Source: CAIWHR01 sp963823215 (GTDB taxonomy: Bacteria; Pseudomonadota; Gammaproteobacteria; Burkholderiales; Casimicrobiaceae). From it: DNA of 64,000 nucleotides. Both the position numbers and the translations under genes were made by a program. Below are positions 9,343 through 19,100 of the stretch, one piece after another. The stretch lies in NCBI GenBank assembly GCA_963823215.1, contig CAWGKT010000006.1:124001-188000 (forward strand), in the 5' to 3' direction. The notes under the pieces are model-generated. The model worked only from the letters and a program-made list of their open reading frames with translations. It had not been told where the DNA came from and did no database searches. Numbering within the stretch: position 1 is the first letter of the stretch; each line of letters opens with the position of its first letter.

Positions 9343-9491
9343 GACGATGAATCTCCAGGCTGCCTCTTCATTGACAAATCGCAACTCTTGGTGCGGCATG
9401 GCTATGCTACTCTCGCCGCATGCCATGCGGTATCGCGCCTGTTGTCACTGTCGCGGCGGACCGGCCGCGGGATGCTGTCCGAACCGATGCG

Positions 9492-10925
9492 ATGATTGCG
9501 GTCACCCCCACGCCGAACGACCCGATGCCGCCGTTGCGGCAGGCCTTCGAGCGGATGCGGACGGCGTTTAACGCCGATATGGCGCCGGGACTGTCCGTTC
9601 GACGCGACCGCCTGGCGCGCGTGGCGCGCATGACGAGGGACCACGCGCGGGACATCATCGTCGCCATCTCGGCCGACTTCGGCCATCGCTCGCCGCACGA
9701 GACGCTGATCGCGGACCTCCTCGCCGTCGACGAAGCAATCAAGCACGCGCGGCGGCATCTTGCCGGCTGGATGCGACCGCAGCGGATCGCGACCGGGCTC
9801 ATGTACCGGCCCGGCTACAACCGTCTGCTCGCCCAGCCCCTGGGCGTCGTCGGCGTGGTCGCGCCATGGAACTACCCCTACCAGCTGTCGATGCTGCCTG
9901 CCGTGGCGGCGCTGGCGGCGGGCAACCGCGTGATGATCAAGCCCTCCGAGCTCGCGCCGAGGACCGCCGAGCTGATGGCGCAAATCGTGGGGGAAACGTT
10001 CGGCGAGGACGAGCTGGCCGTCTTTCCCGGCGATGCAACGGTGGGCAAGGCGTTCGTCGAGCTGCCATTCGACCATCTCTTCTTCACGGGCTCGACCGCC
10101 GTCGGCCGCATCGTGGCGCAGGCGGCGGCGAAGAACCTGACGCCGGTGACGCTCGAACTGGGCGGAAAATCGCCGGTGATCGTCGACGCCAATGGCACAT
10201 TCGAAACGATCGCGCCGAAAATTGCGATCGGCAAGCTGTTCAATGCCGGTCAGACCTGCATTGCGCCGGACTACGCGCTGGTGCCCCGTGCCCGCATCGA
10301 CGAATTCGTCACCGCCATGACGCGGGCGATCGGCCGGCTCTACCCGACGCTCGCCGGCAACGCGGACTACACGAGCATCGTCAACGAGCGGCACTACGCG
10401 CGGCTCGCGGGCCTGCTGGCCGACGCCAGGATGCGCGGCGCGCGCGTGGTCGAGGTCAACCCGGCCGCCGAAGCGCTTCCTCCCGCGGCGCGGAAACTCG
10501 CGCCTGCGCTGATCATGGATGCCGGCGACGAGATGGCGGTCATGCGCGAAGAGATCTTCGGCCCGCTGCTGCCCGTGGTCGCCTACGACAGCCTCGAGGA
10601 CGCGATCGGCTACGTGAATCGGCGCGAGCGCCCGCTGGCGCTCTACTGGTTCGGTGATAATGCGGCGCGCCGAGACCGCGTGCTGCATGGCACGATTGCC
10701 GGGGGCGTCACCGTCAACGGTTGCCTCACGCATTTCGCGCAGGAGGCACAGCCGTTCGGCGGCGTAGGCGCGAGCGGGATCGGGTCGTACCATGGCGTCT
10801 ACGGCTTTCGCGCGTTCAGCAAGGAAAAGCCGGTCTACTACCAGGGCCGCCTGGGGATCATGCCGCTGCTGCTGCCCCCGTACGGCGGGTTGCTCGACCG
10901 GGTGTTGGCGTGGTTCGCGCGGTGA
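9492..10925 (+). CDS. Aldehyde dehydrogenase, coniferyl-aldehyde-dehydrogenase-like
   Basis: A 477-residue NAD(P)-dependent aldehyde dehydrogenase. It has APWNYPYQLS, the cofactor-loop FTGSTAVGR, the general base in LELGGKSP, the catalytic cysteine in NAGQTCIAPDY and the C-terminal EEIFGPLLPV and FGGVGASGIGSYHG. The TCIAPDY form, the lack of a long C-terminal extension and the SYHG ending resemble coniferyl aldehyde dehydrogenases and fatty aldehyde dehydrogenases. ATG 9492 (MIAVTPTPNDP) was chosen; an in-frame ATG at 9420 would add 24 residues reaching into the divergent promoter region. It is followed on the same strand by acyl-CoA dehydrogenase and GMC oxidoreductase genes, consistent with alcohol-to-aldehyde-to-acid oxidation. 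Confidence 0.88.
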   Translation: MIAVTPTPNDPMPPLRQAFERMRTAFNADMAPGLSVRRDRLARVARMTRDHARDIIVAISADFGHRSPHETLIADLLAVDEAIKHARRHLAGWMRPQRIATGLMYRPGYNRLLAQPLGVVGVVAPWNYPYQLSMLPAVAALAAGNRVMIKPSELAPRTAELMAQIVGETFGEDELAVFPGDATVGKAFVELPFDHLFFTGSTAVGRIVAQAAAKNLTPVTLELGGKSPVIVDANGTFETIAPKIAIGKLFNAGQTCIAPDYALVPRARIDEFVTAMTRAIGRLYPTLAGNADYTSIVNERHYARLAGLLADARMRGARVVEVNPAAEALPPAARKLAPALIMDAGDEMAVMREEIFGPLLPVVAYDSLEDAIGYVNRRERPLALYWFGDNAARRDRVLHGTIAGGVTVNGCLTHFAQEAQPFGGVGASGIGSYHGVYGFRAFSKEKPVYYQGRLGIMPLLLPPYGGLLDRVLAWFAR

Positions 10926-11031
10926 ACGGGCCCGCGCTCCGCATGGTGCCCGCTGCGCACGACGAGGCGAATGCACCGGCGCTACGCGCGGGCGACGCGC
11001 ACACCACGGGCATTGATGGCGGGGGCAACGG

Positions 11032-12294
11032 ATGAACTTCGATTACACGCCGAAAGTGCGGGAGCTGCAGGCGCGTCTGAACGCGTTCATGGCGGCTCGC
11101 GTCTATCCGAACGAGCGCCGTTACCGCGACGAGGTCGAGGGCAATCGCGCGCATGGCAATCCCTGGATACCGACGCGGATCGTCGAGGAACTCAAGGTCG
11201 AGGCGCGGGCCGCCGGGCTGTGGAACCTCTTCCTGCCGCAATCGGCGCGTGGCGCCGGTCTCACCAATCTCGAATACGCGCCGTTGGCCGAGATCATGGG
11301 GCGCGTCACCTGGGCGCCGGAGGTCTTCAATTGCAATGCGCCGGACACCGGCAACATGGAGACGATCGAGCGCTTCGGTACGCCGGAGCAGAAGCGGCAA
11401 TGGCTGGAGCCCCTGCTCGCGGGCGAGATCCGGTCGGCGTTCCTGATGACGGAGCCGGCCGTCGCCTCGTCGGACGCGACGAACATCGAATGCAGCATGG
11501 TGCTCGACGTTGATCAGTACATCGTCAACGGCCGCAAGTGGTGGTCCTCGGGTGCGGGCGATCCGCGCTGCCGGATCTACATCGTGATGGGCAAGACGGA
11601 TCCCGGCGCGCCGAAGCATCGCCAGCAATCGATGCTGCTGGTGCCCGCGGGCGCTCCCGGAGTAAAGGTCGTCCGGCCGCTAACGGTTCTCAGTGCGGAC
11701 GACGCGCCGCACGGGCACATGGAAATCGATCTCGCCGACGTGCGCGTGCCGGTGACCAACCTGCTGAAGGGCGAGGGCTGCGGCTTCGAGATCGCGCAGG
11801 CGCGTCTCGGACCCGGGCGCATCCACCACTGCATGCGTCTCATCGGCCTCGCCGAGCGTGCGCTCGAGCTGATGTGCCGCCGGCTTTCCGGGAGAGTTGC
11901 GTTCGGCGCGGAGATCTCGCGCCAGACGGTGTGGCAGGAGAGAATCGCCGAGTCCCGCTGCATGATCGAGCAGGCGCGCCTGCTGGTGCTGAAGGCGGCG
12001 CACATGATGGATACCGTAGGCAACAAGGTCGCGAAGAAGGAGATCGCGATGATCAAGGTCGTTGCGCCCAACGTCGCCTGCAAGGTGATCGACTGGGCGA
12101 TCCAGGCGTACGGCGGCGCGGGCGTGCACGACGAATTTCTCGTCGGCGCGTACGCGAGCGCCCGCAGCCTTCGCCTTGCGGATGGCCCGGACGAGGTTCA
12201 TCGCAACGCGATCGCGAAGATGGAACTGCGGGAGATCGCCAGCGGCGCCGCCGCGCCAGGCAGCGCCGGCGCGATGACGTCCCGCGGGAGTTGA
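11032..12294 (+). CDS. Acyl-CoA dehydrogenase (ACAD10/11-like)
   Basis: A 420-residue flavoprotein of the acyl-CoA dehydrogenase family. It shows the N-terminal helical domain, AFLMTEPAVASSDATNI and WWSSGAG for flavin and substrate binding, and the C-terminal helices with QAYGGAGVHDEF and LADGPDEVHRNAIAKMEL. Relatives of this length, with the WAPEVFNCNAPDTGNME stretch, are ACAD10/11-like enzymes that often act with an APH-fold phosphotransferase such as the broken one at 4495-5581. It would introduce a 2,3-double bond into an acyl-CoA or 4-hydroxyacyl-CoA intermediate. ATG 11032 is preceded by a G-rich site. Confidence 0.88.
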   Translation: MNFDYTPKVRELQARLNAFMAARVYPNERRYRDEVEGNRAHGNPWIPTRIVEELKVEARAAGLWNLFLPQSARGAGLTNLEYAPLAEIMGRVTWAPEVFNCNAPDTGNMETIERFGTPEQKRQWLEPLLAGEIRSAFLMTEPAVASSDATNIECSMVLDVDQYIVNGRKWWSSGAGDPRCRIYIVMGKTDPGAPKHRQQSMLLVPAGAPGVKVVRPLTVLSADDAPHGHMEIDLADVRVPVTNLLKGEGCGFEIAQARLGPGRIHHCMRLIGLAERALELMCRRLSGRVAFGAEISRQTVWQERIAESRCMIEQARLLVLKAAHMMDTVGNKVAKKEIAMIKVVAPNVACKVIDWAIQAYGGAGVHDEFLVGAYASARSLRLADGPDEVHRNAIAKMELREIASGAAAPGSAGAMTSRGS

Positions 12295-12342
12295 TGGCCG
12301 CAGGCGGGTTATGAAGCCGCGCTCGCGGCAGGTGCGAATCGC

Positions 12343-13954
12343 ATGCAAGCCACAGGATCAGCAACCGATACCTTCGACTACGTCATTGTCGGCGCCGGTT
12401 CGGCCGGGTGCGTGCTTGCCGCGCGCCTGTCCGAGGAGCCGGCGGTTTCCGTGTGCCTGCTCGAGGCCGGCGGAAACGATCGTGACCCGCTGATCCGCAT
12501 GCCCCTGGGCATCGCGTTGCTGGTTCCCCGGCGGATCCACAACTGGGCCTTCGAGACGATCCCGCAGCCGGGCTTGGCCGGCCGCCGGGGCTACCAGCCA
12601 CGCGGCAAGACGCTGGGCGGCAGCAGCTCGATCAACGCGATGGTCTACACCCGCGGCCATCGCAGCGACTACGACGAGTGGGCAGCGCTTGGCAACACGG
12701 GCTGGTCCTATGCCGACGTGCTGCCCTATTTCCGCCGTGCGGAGCACAACGAGCGCATTGTCGACGGCTTCCACGGACAGGGCGGACCGCTCAATGTCGC
12801 CGATCCTCGCTCGCCCTCATCGTTCTCGGAGCTCTGGCTCGCGGCCGCGGAGCAGCAGGGGATGAAACGCAACGCGGACTTCAACGGCGCGGAGCAGGAA
12901 GGTGTGGGGCTCTATCAGCTGACGCAGAAGAACGGCGAGCGCTGGAGTGCAGCACGAGCCTATCTCGAGCCGAACCGCGACCGGCCCAACCTCGCGGTGC
13001 GCACGAGGGCGCACGCGACGCGCATAGTGTTCGAGGACCGGCGGGCGGTGGGGATCGAGTACCGGCAGGGAGGCGCGGTGCGGACGGTGCACGCGCGGCG
13101 CGAGGTGATCCTCGCCGCCGGCGCGTTGCAGTCGCCGCAATTGCTCCTGCTCTCGGGTATCGGCGATGGGGAGGCGCTGCGCGCCATGGGCATCCCAACC
13201 GTCATTCATCTGCCGGGTGTCGGCCGCAATCTGCGGGACCACGTCGATTTCGTCTTCGCCTACGAGTCGTCGCGCAAGGACCTGATCGGCTTCATGCCGG
13301 GCGACATCGTGAATGCGATACGCAGCGCCTTCCGCTACCACCGCAACCGGCGCGGCATCTTCACGTCGAACATCGCGGAAGCCGGCGGCTTCGTCAAGAC
13401 CTCGCTCCGGGCTGGCCCTGCCCGACGTGCAGCTCCACTTCTGCATCGGAATTCTCGAAAACCACGGCCGTCGGCTCCACGCGGCTCGCGGCTTCTCCAG
13501 CCACGTCTGTGCGCTGCGGCCGAAAAGCGCCGGCGCCCTTACGCTTGCCTCGCTCGATCCGCGGGCGGCGCCGCGGATCGACCCCGGCTTCTACGCGCAC
13601 CCGGACGACCTCGAGACCATGGTGTCGGGCTTCCGGATTACGCGCGGCATATCGGAATCACCGCTGCTCGATCCGTTTCGCGGCAAGGAGCTCTTCACCG
13701 CGGACGCGAAGAGCGACGACGAGATCCGGGACGTGCTCCGCCGGCGGTCGGACACGATCTACCATCCGGTCGGCACGTGCCGGATGGGGGTGGACGACAT
13801 GGCCGTCGTCGATCCGCAGTTGCGCGTGCGCGGCGTCGCGGGGCTGCGCGTCGTGGACGCCTCGGTCATGCCGACGCTGATCGGCGGCAACACCAATGCG
13901 CCGACGATCATGATCGGCGAGCGGGCGAGCGACGTCATTCGCGGCGCGTCTTGA
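12343..13954 (+). pseudogene. GMC-family FAD oxidoreductase (choline/alcohol dehydrogenase type), one frameshift
   Basis: The N-terminal FAD-binding motif is VGAGSAGCVLAARLSE, followed by LLEAGG. GGSSSINAMVYTRGH is the GMC signature and AAGALQSPQLLLLSGIG the second. After GGFVKTS the frame must move by one base near 13406 to continue SGLALPDVQLHFCIG. The C-terminal active-site blocks YHPVGTCRMG (His) and GGNTNAPTIMIGERASD are in the second frame. The span is 537 codons plus one base, so a single inserted base explains the break; the restored protein of 536 residues has family length. The likely reaction is oxidation of an alcohol to an aldehyde, upstream of the aldehyde dehydrogenase at 9492. 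Confidence 0.88.
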
Positions 13955-14006
13955 CGGGCGGCAGCGCTGCACTGCGCGGGCGCCTGACGGTAGAATCGCG
14001 CCGACC

Positions 14007-14912
14007 ATGAGCGTCTGGCGCAGCGGTCCGCAGATCCGCGACGATGTGATCACCGTGCGCGTGATCTGGGTGGCGTTCGCCCTGTCGCTCCTCGTGCATG
14101 TCGCCGCACTGTGGACGTCGCCGCCTCTGATGCGCGCGCTCACGCTCGATCCCGCTGCGCGTGCCGAGCCCGCGTCGGCGCTGGTGGCACAGCTCGCCCC
14201 CCGCTCGGTCCCCAGGGAAATCGCGCCGCCTGCGGCACCACCCTCGCCGCCACCGCAGGCTTCGTCCCCGCCGCGGCAACGCGCGACACGGGTGCCTCCG
14301 GCCGCTCCCGCACCATCCCCGTCCCCGCCGATCGCTAGGAACGAGTCCGCGCCCCGGGTCACCCCGGCGCCGCCTGCACCCGCGACGGAGGCGCCATCGG
14401 TCGCGAGCCTGCCGGCGGAAACGGATCTGTCCGCGTTCGTGGCGGCGAAACGACGCGCTCGCGGTGAACCGACGATCGCGGCGGCGCAGGGCCGCGAACC
14501 CGACGCGCCGCCCGCCGAAAGCGAGAAGGATCGTCTGAACCGCATCGTCGCGGCGAACCTCGGCTTGAACAAGGTGCCCACCTTCGGTGACGACCCGAAA
14601 CGGGGTGGCGGCATGTTTCAGCTGCGTCGCCTCGGATCCGAGGATGCCGAGTTCTACTTCAACGGCTGGAACGAGGACATCGGCCGGGTGGCGAGGCAGC
14701 TGATCGAGGTGCGCAGGGGAACGAACCCCGACATCCGCTTGGCGGTGGTGCGCAAGATCATCGAGATCATTCGCGCGCACGAGCCCGGCGACTTCATCTG
14801 GGTGTCGCACCGCTTGGGCAGGCAGGTCACGCTGTCGGCCCGCCCGGGCGACAACGCCGGGCTCGAGAATTTCATCATGCGCGACTTTTTTGGCGACGGG
14901 CGTCCGCCCTGA
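14007..14912 (+). CDS. Proline-rich single-membrane-pass protein, TonB-like layout, unknown function
   Basis: A 301-residue protein that I cannot assign to a family. Residues about 17-38 (VIWVAFALSLLVHVAALW) form one membrane segment with a short cytoplasmic N-terminus. Residues about 65-130 are rich in Pro, Ala and Ser, as in the periplasm-spanning linker of TonB-type proteins. The C-terminal 110 residues are folded-looking and charged (FQLRRLGSEDAEFYFNGWN; RLAVVRKIIEIIRAHEPGDF). The layout is that of an energy-transducing or cell-envelope scaffold protein, but no TonB C-terminal motif is recognisable and no ExbB/ExbD genes are nearby. ATG 14007 has only a weak ribosome site. Confidence 0.6.
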   Translation: MSVWRSGPQIRDDVITVRVIWVAFALSLLVHVAALWTSPPLMRALTLDPAARAEPASALVAQLAPRSVPREIAPPAAPPSPPPQASSPPRQRATRVPPAAPAPSPSPPIARNESAPRVTPAPPAPATEAPSVASLPAETDLSAFVAAKRRARGEPTIAAAQGREPDAPPAESEKDRLNRIVAANLGLNKVPTFGDDPKRGGGMFQLRRLGSEDAEFYFNGWNEDIGRVARQLIEVRRGTNPDIRLAVVRKIIEIIRAHEPGDFIWVSHRLGRQVTLSARPGDNAGLENFIMRDFFGDGRPP

Positions 14913-15103
14913 TCCTGCCGCGCGAAGGGAGAAGTCCGACCCGCGTCGGCTGGATCCGGGTTCGGTCGCTTTCAATTTCAAGCGGTTACGAACAAGACTT
15001 GAGAGCGTCTGAAAAAAGGTGGCGTCCCGGCCGCCAAGAGCATTCAATAATCGGTTCGCATTCGTCTCATCGGCAAGGCGTCAGCCGCCGCGGGGGGTCT
15101 GTG

Positions 15104-15922
15104 ATGTCCATCTCCTTTTGCCCCCGACTGGCGCTGGCCGCGGATCTGCTGCCGAGGCTTCGCGCGCATCTCGTTGCTGCTGCGTCGCGGCACATGCTGC
15201 CGGATGGCTTTTCCTTCGACCTCCTGCCCATCGTTGAGGATGGCGTTTTCGGCTACGAGTTGCTGCCGCAGCGGGAATCCCACACCTACCTGACCCTGGG
15301 CTGCGATGGCTGCGGCCGGCCGGTGTTGCGCAAGAGTCTCTACTGCGCCGAAGCCCCCAGTGTGCTGCGCCTTGCCACGACCAATGGGCGCGCGCTCACG
15401 CAGTGCGAACTCAACGCCTGGCATCGGATCCAGTCGCGCGATTTCTCGTTTCCCGATTGGCCCTCCGTGGCGGAAGCGACCTGGCGTGATCTTGCGGCGC
15501 TGTTTCCGGAAGGGCCGCGGCGGCCGGTCCGGTTCCACGATGGAAGGCACTGCCGCCTGGACGAGGCATTGGCCATGGCGCACTCACTTCTCGCCGCGTG
15601 GGATCCGGGCATCGATTTCTGTGGAGTGCCCGACGAGGCGCTATATGGCATCGCATTGACGGGCGCCAAAGGCGAAACGGGGCAGCTGGCGGCGCGAACG
15701 GCAAGCCGCTGGACATTGCGCTGGGACGCGGGTGGGGATGCTGTCCGCAAGCAGTGGGACGCCTCGGCGTGGGATGCCGAGAACGGCGTTGCGTGGGCCC
15801 GTGCCGGGATGACGCCGGGCGTCGCTCCTTGCTCGCGCTTCCCGTTCGTTGTCGCCCATTCCGGCGTCGCCTCCCGGCGGACGACGCCCCCGGCGGCGCG
15901 GGAGCGAACCGACGCGCCGTAA
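15104..15922 (+). CDS. Hypothetical protein with CxxC cluster
   Basis: A 272-residue protein of unknown family. ATG 15104 follows a GGGGGG stretch nine bases upstream; earlier in-frame starts would add a basic, non-conserved-looking leader. Residues about 65-85 contain LGCDGCGRPVLRKSLYC, a possible metal-binding knuckle (C-x2-C with a third cysteine). Otherwise the protein is soluble, with no signal peptide or membrane segment. The C-terminal 30 residues are low-complexity. It is convergent with suhB, 28 bases apart. Codon use fits a real gene, but no function is offered. Confidence 0.5.
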   Translation: MSISFCPRLALAADLLPRLRAHLVAAASRHMLPDGFSFDLLPIVEDGVFGYELLPQRESHTYLTLGCDGCGRPVLRKSLYCAEAPSVLRLATTNGRALTQCELNAWHRIQSRDFSFPDWPSVAEATWRDLAALFPEGPRRPVRFHDGRHCRLDEALAMAHSLLAAWDPGIDFCGVPDEALYGIALTGAKGETGQLAARTASRWTLRWDAGGDAVRKQWDASAWDAENGVAWARAGMTPGVAPCSRFPFVVAHSGVASRRTTPPAARERTDAP

Positions 15923-15950
15923 GGCGGTGCGGCCGCGGCGGCCGCAGCAG

Positions 15951-16787
15951 TCAGGGCGCCGGGACGACGGGCTTCGGCGCGCGTTCGCGCAGCATCTCCG
16001 CGCGAAACGGCGACAGCGCGGCGACCATCTGCGCGAATACCTTCGGCGTCGCGGCGATCACCTGGCCGCCGTGCAGGAAGTCGCTGTCGCCGGCGAGGTC
16101 GCCGATGAGACCTCCCGCCTCCTGAATGAGAAGGCTGCCGGCGGCAACGTCCCAGGCATTGAGGCCGACTTCCCAGAAGCCGTCGTAGAAGCCGGCGGCG
16201 ACATAGGCAAGATCGAGCGCGGCGGCACCGGGGCGGCGCAGGCCTGCCGTCTGCTCGATCATCGTCTTCATCATCCGCAGGTAGGTATCGAGGTAGCTCC
16301 CGTCACGGAACGGGAAGCCGGTGCCGATCAGGCAGTCGCGCAGGTGCTGCCGCCGCGAGACGCGGATGCGGCGGTCGTTCAGGAACGCGCCGCGCCCGCG
16401 CGTCGCGGTGAAGAGGTCGTTGCGCACCGGATCGTAGACCACGCCCTGCGTCACCACGCCGCGCTGCGCCAGCGCGATCGAAACGCAGTATTGCGGGAAG
16501 CCGTGCAGAAAATTGGTCGTGCCGTCGAGCGGGTCGATGATCCAGACGTTTTCCGCGTTGGCATTGTCGCCTTTGGCGGTCCCTTCCTCTGCTAGAATCG
16601 CGTGGTCCGGGTAGCTCGCGAGCAGCGTCTCGACGATCATTCGCTCGGCCTCGCGGTCCACTTCGCTGACGAAATCCTTCGGTCCCTTCGACGTGATCGT
16701 GAGCAGATCGATGTCGCGGGCGCCGCGATTGATCACGTTGCCGGCGCGGCGTGCCGCCTTCACGGCGATTCCGAGCATCGGGTGCAT
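15951..16787 (-). CDS. suhB: Inositol-1-monophosphatase family protein (SuhB)
   Basis: A 278-residue member of the inositol monophosphatase family. Metal-binding motifs are DFVSEVDREAE, EEGTA, WIIDPLDGTTNF and, in the C-terminal half, WEVGLNAWDVAAGSLLIQEAGG. It hydrolyses inositol-1-phosphate and related sugar phosphates; in enterobacteria SuhB also joins the rRNA antitermination complex. The MHPML start at 16787 fits the family; an ATG two codons upstream (16793) is an alternative with better spacing to GAGA. The gene is divergent from trmJ, a pairing conserved in betaproteobacteria. Confidence 0.92.
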   Translation of the reverse strand: MHPMLGIAVKAARRAGNVINRGARDIDLLTITSKGPKDFVSEVDREAERMIVETLLASYPDHAILAEEGTAKGDNANAENVWIIDPLDGTTNFLHGFPQYCVSIALAQRGVVTQGVVYDPVRNDLFTATRGRGAFLNDRRIRVSRRQHLRDCLIGTGFPFRDGSYLDTYLRMMKTMIEQTAGLRRPGAAALDLAYVAAGFYDGFWEVGLNAWDVAAGSLLIQEAGGLIGDLAGDSDFLHGGQVIAATPKVFAQMVAALSPFRAEMLRERAPKPVVPAP

Positions 16788-16896
16788 GGCCATGTTGTCT
16801 CGCTGTCGCCGCCGGCGACAGTCGCAATGAACGAAGGCGTCCATTGTAACCGCTCGCGGGCACTGGTCGCGACTCGCGCATCGCACCGGAGACCGG

Positions 16897-17640
16897 ATGA
16901 CCCCTCACCTCGATCACCTCCAGGCCATCCGCATCGTGCTGGTGGCGCCCAGTCATCCCGGCAATGTCGGAGGCGCGGCGCGGGCGATGCACACGATGGG
17001 GCTCGCGCGCCTCGTGCTGGTGAATCCCAGGCGCCATCCCGATCCCGAGGCCGTCGCGCTCGCATCGGGCGCAACGGCGGTGCTCGACGGCGCCCAGGTC
17101 GTCACCACGCTCGACGCTGCACTCGCAGGTTGCGTCATCGCGGTGGGCTTGTCGGCGCGGCCGCGCGAGTTCGCGGGGCGAGTGCTCGCCGTGCGCGAGG
17201 CGGCAGCGGAGGCTGTCGGGCATGCCGCCCACGGCGATGTCGCGCTCGTGTTCGGCACCGAGATGTCGGGGCTGTCCAACACCGAGCTCGCGCGTTGCGG
17301 CATCGTCGCCACGATTCCGGCAAATGCCGGCTATGCGTCGCTCAATCTCGCGGCGGCGGTGCAGGTCGTCGCGTACGAGCTGCGTATCGCGGCTACGAAC
17401 GGAGAGGTTTGGCGTGCCCCTCGGTTCGAGCCCGCGACGGTCGACGAGATCGAGGCCCTGTACGCGCAGGGCACGGCCACGCTCACCGCCATGCGTTTCC
17501 TCGATCCGCGCATGCCGAAGCGCCTGCTGCCGCGGCTGCGGCGGCTCTTCTCGCGCGCCGCGCTCGAGAAGGAGGAGGTCAACATCCTGCGCGGGATCCT
17601 CGCCCGCATCGATCAATTGCTGGGGCGGCCTGATGGTTAG
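16897..17640 (+). CDS. trmJ: tRNA (cytidine/uridine-2'-O-)-methyltransferase TrmJ
   Basis: A 247-residue SPOUT-class methyltransferase. It begins RIVLVAPSHPGNVGGAARAM, has LVFGTEMSGLSNTEL and IPANAGYASLNLAAAVQVV, the knot motifs of TrmJ. The C-terminal helices (RLLPRLRRLFSRAALEKEEVNILRGIL) are the TrmJ extension. It methylates the 2'-O of residue 32 in certain tRNAs. GGAG lies ahead of ATG 16897. In related genomes trmJ is followed closely by cysE and iscR; here a TRAP transporter on the other strand lies between them. Confidence 0.92.
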   Translation: MTPHLDHLQAIRIVLVAPSHPGNVGGAARAMHTMGLARLVLVNPRRHPDPEAVALASGATAVLDGAQVVTTLDAALAGCVIAVGLSARPREFAGRVLAVREAAAEAVGHAAHGDVALVFGTEMSGLSNTELARCGIVATIPANAGYASLNLAAAVQVVAYELRIAATNGEVWRAPRFEPATVDEIEALYAQGTATLTAMRFLDPRMPKRLLPRLRRLFSRAALEKEEVNILRGILARIDQLLGRPDG

Positions 17641-17677
17641 GCAATGCGTGCGCTGACAGCGCCCGGTTGAATCAGTG

Positions 17678-19000
17678 TCAGCTCAGCGTCCGCACGAGCC
17701 ACAGGGAGAGGATCGGAAAGAAGACGAGCAGCGTCACGCGAATGGCGTCGGAGATGAGGAAGGGGACGACACCCCTGAACGTCTCCGCCATCGGCACGTC
17801 GCGCGCGAGGCTGTTGATGATGTAGACGTTCATGCCCACGGGCGGCGTGATGAGGCCGATCTCGACAACCATCAGCGCGAGGATGCCGAACCAGATCGCC
17901 TTTTCCGTCGGGTTGAGACCCCAGTAATCGAGCCCCATGATGATGGGCAGGAAGATCGGAATCGTCAGCAGGATCATCGACAGGCTGTCCATCAGGCAGC
18001 CCAGCACGACGTAGATCGCGATGACGGCGACGAGCACGAGGAACGGCGGAAAGCCGCTGCGCCCCACCCATTGCGCCAGCTCGACGGGCATCTGGGTCAG
18101 CGCAAGAAAGACGTTCAGCACGTCGGCGCCAAGCAGGATGAGGAAGATCATCCCCGTGGCCTCGGCCGTGCCATACAGACACTCCATGAGGCCATCCCGG
18201 CGCATGCCGCCCAGCGAGATGGCGAAGAACATGGCGCCGGCAGTGCCGACCGCCGCCGCTTCGGTCGGCGTGAAGATGCCCCCGTAGATGCCGCCGATGA
18301 CCACCAGGAACAGCAGCAGCACGGGCCACACGTCCCGCAGCGCCGAGAAGCGCTCGCCCCAGCTGTGGTGTTCGCCGGCCGGTCCGGACCCGGGTTTCAG
18401 CCGCACGTAGACGCCGATGGCGATCATGTAGCCGAGCGCCGCGATGACGCCGGGCACGAACGCCGCCATGAAGAGTTTCGCGATGTTCTGCTCCGCGAGT
18501 ATCGCGTAGACGACCAGCACGATCGACGGCGGGATCAGGATGCCGAGCGTGCCGCCGGCCGCCAGCGTGCCGGTCGCCAGCGCGGGCTCGTATCTGAGAC
18601 GGCGCAGCTCCGGCAGCGCGACCTGGCCCATCGTCGCCGCCGTGGCCAGCGAGCTGCCGCAAATGGCGCCGAATCCGGCGCAGGCGCCCACCGCCGCCAT
18701 GGCGACACCGCCGCGCCAGTGGCCGATCACCGCGTTCGCCGCGTTGAACAGCGATTGCGACAATCCGCCGCGACTCGCGAACTGACCCATCAGCAGGAAC
18801 ATCGGGATCACCGACAGGTCGTACACGGAGTAGCGCGAGTACGCGACGGTCTTGAGGTAGCTGAGAAGCGGTGTCCAGCCGGTGAGCGTGACGTAGCCGG
18901 TGACTCCGGTCAGCAGCATCGCGATCCCGATCGGGACGCGAATGGCGAGCATGACGAGCATCGCACCGAACATCAGGAAACCAAACTCGACCCCGCTCAT
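17678..19000 (-). CDS. dctM: TRAP transporter large permease (DctM type)
   Basis: A 440-residue, very hydrophobic protein with about 12 membrane segments. Family blocks are IPMFLLMGQFASRGG, GSSLATAATMGQVALPEL, GTLGILIPPSIVLVVYAI, GGIFTPTEAAAVG and ITPPVGMNVYIINS. It is the transport subunit of a tripartite ATP-independent periplasmic transporter driven by the sodium or proton gradient. ATG 19000 (MSGVEFGFL) was chosen over an upstream ATG that would add 22 basic residues. The small permease and binding protein genes precede it on the same strand. The substrate is unknown, presumably an organic acid. Confidence 0.9.
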   Translation of the reverse strand: MSGVEFGFLMFGAMLVMLAIRVPIGIAMLLTGVTGYVTLTGWTPLLSYLKTVAYSRYSVYDLSVIPMFLLMGQFASRGGLSQSLFNAANAVIGHWRGGVAMAAVGACAGFGAICGSSLATAATMGQVALPELRRLRYEPALATGTLAAGGTLGILIPPSIVLVVYAILAEQNIAKLFMAAFVPGVIAALGYMIAIGVYVRLKPGSGPAGEHHSWGERFSALRDVWPVLLLFLVVIGGIYGGIFTPTEAAAVGTAGAMFFAISLGGMRRDGLMECLYGTAEATGMIFLILLGADVLNVFLALTQMPVELAQWVGRSGFPPFLVLVAVIAIYVVLGCLMDSLSMILLTIPIFLPIIMGLDYWGLNPTEKAIWFGILALMVVEIGLITPPVGMNVYIINSLARDVPMAETFRGVVPFLISDAIRVTLLVFFPILSLWLVRTLS

Positions 19001-19100
19001 GGGCGCGCCCCCACGCTTGCGACTGACGCCGCGACGCCGTCCGCGATGGGGTGCGATTCGCGCCATGGGGCCGCCCGACGGCGCTCACGCGGACACCTTG

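Noticed and set aside
15928..15946. GC-rich palindrome between the convergent hypothetical gene and suhB as a terminator
   Set aside because: TGCGGCCGC/GCGGCCGCA has almost no loop and no T-run on either strand.
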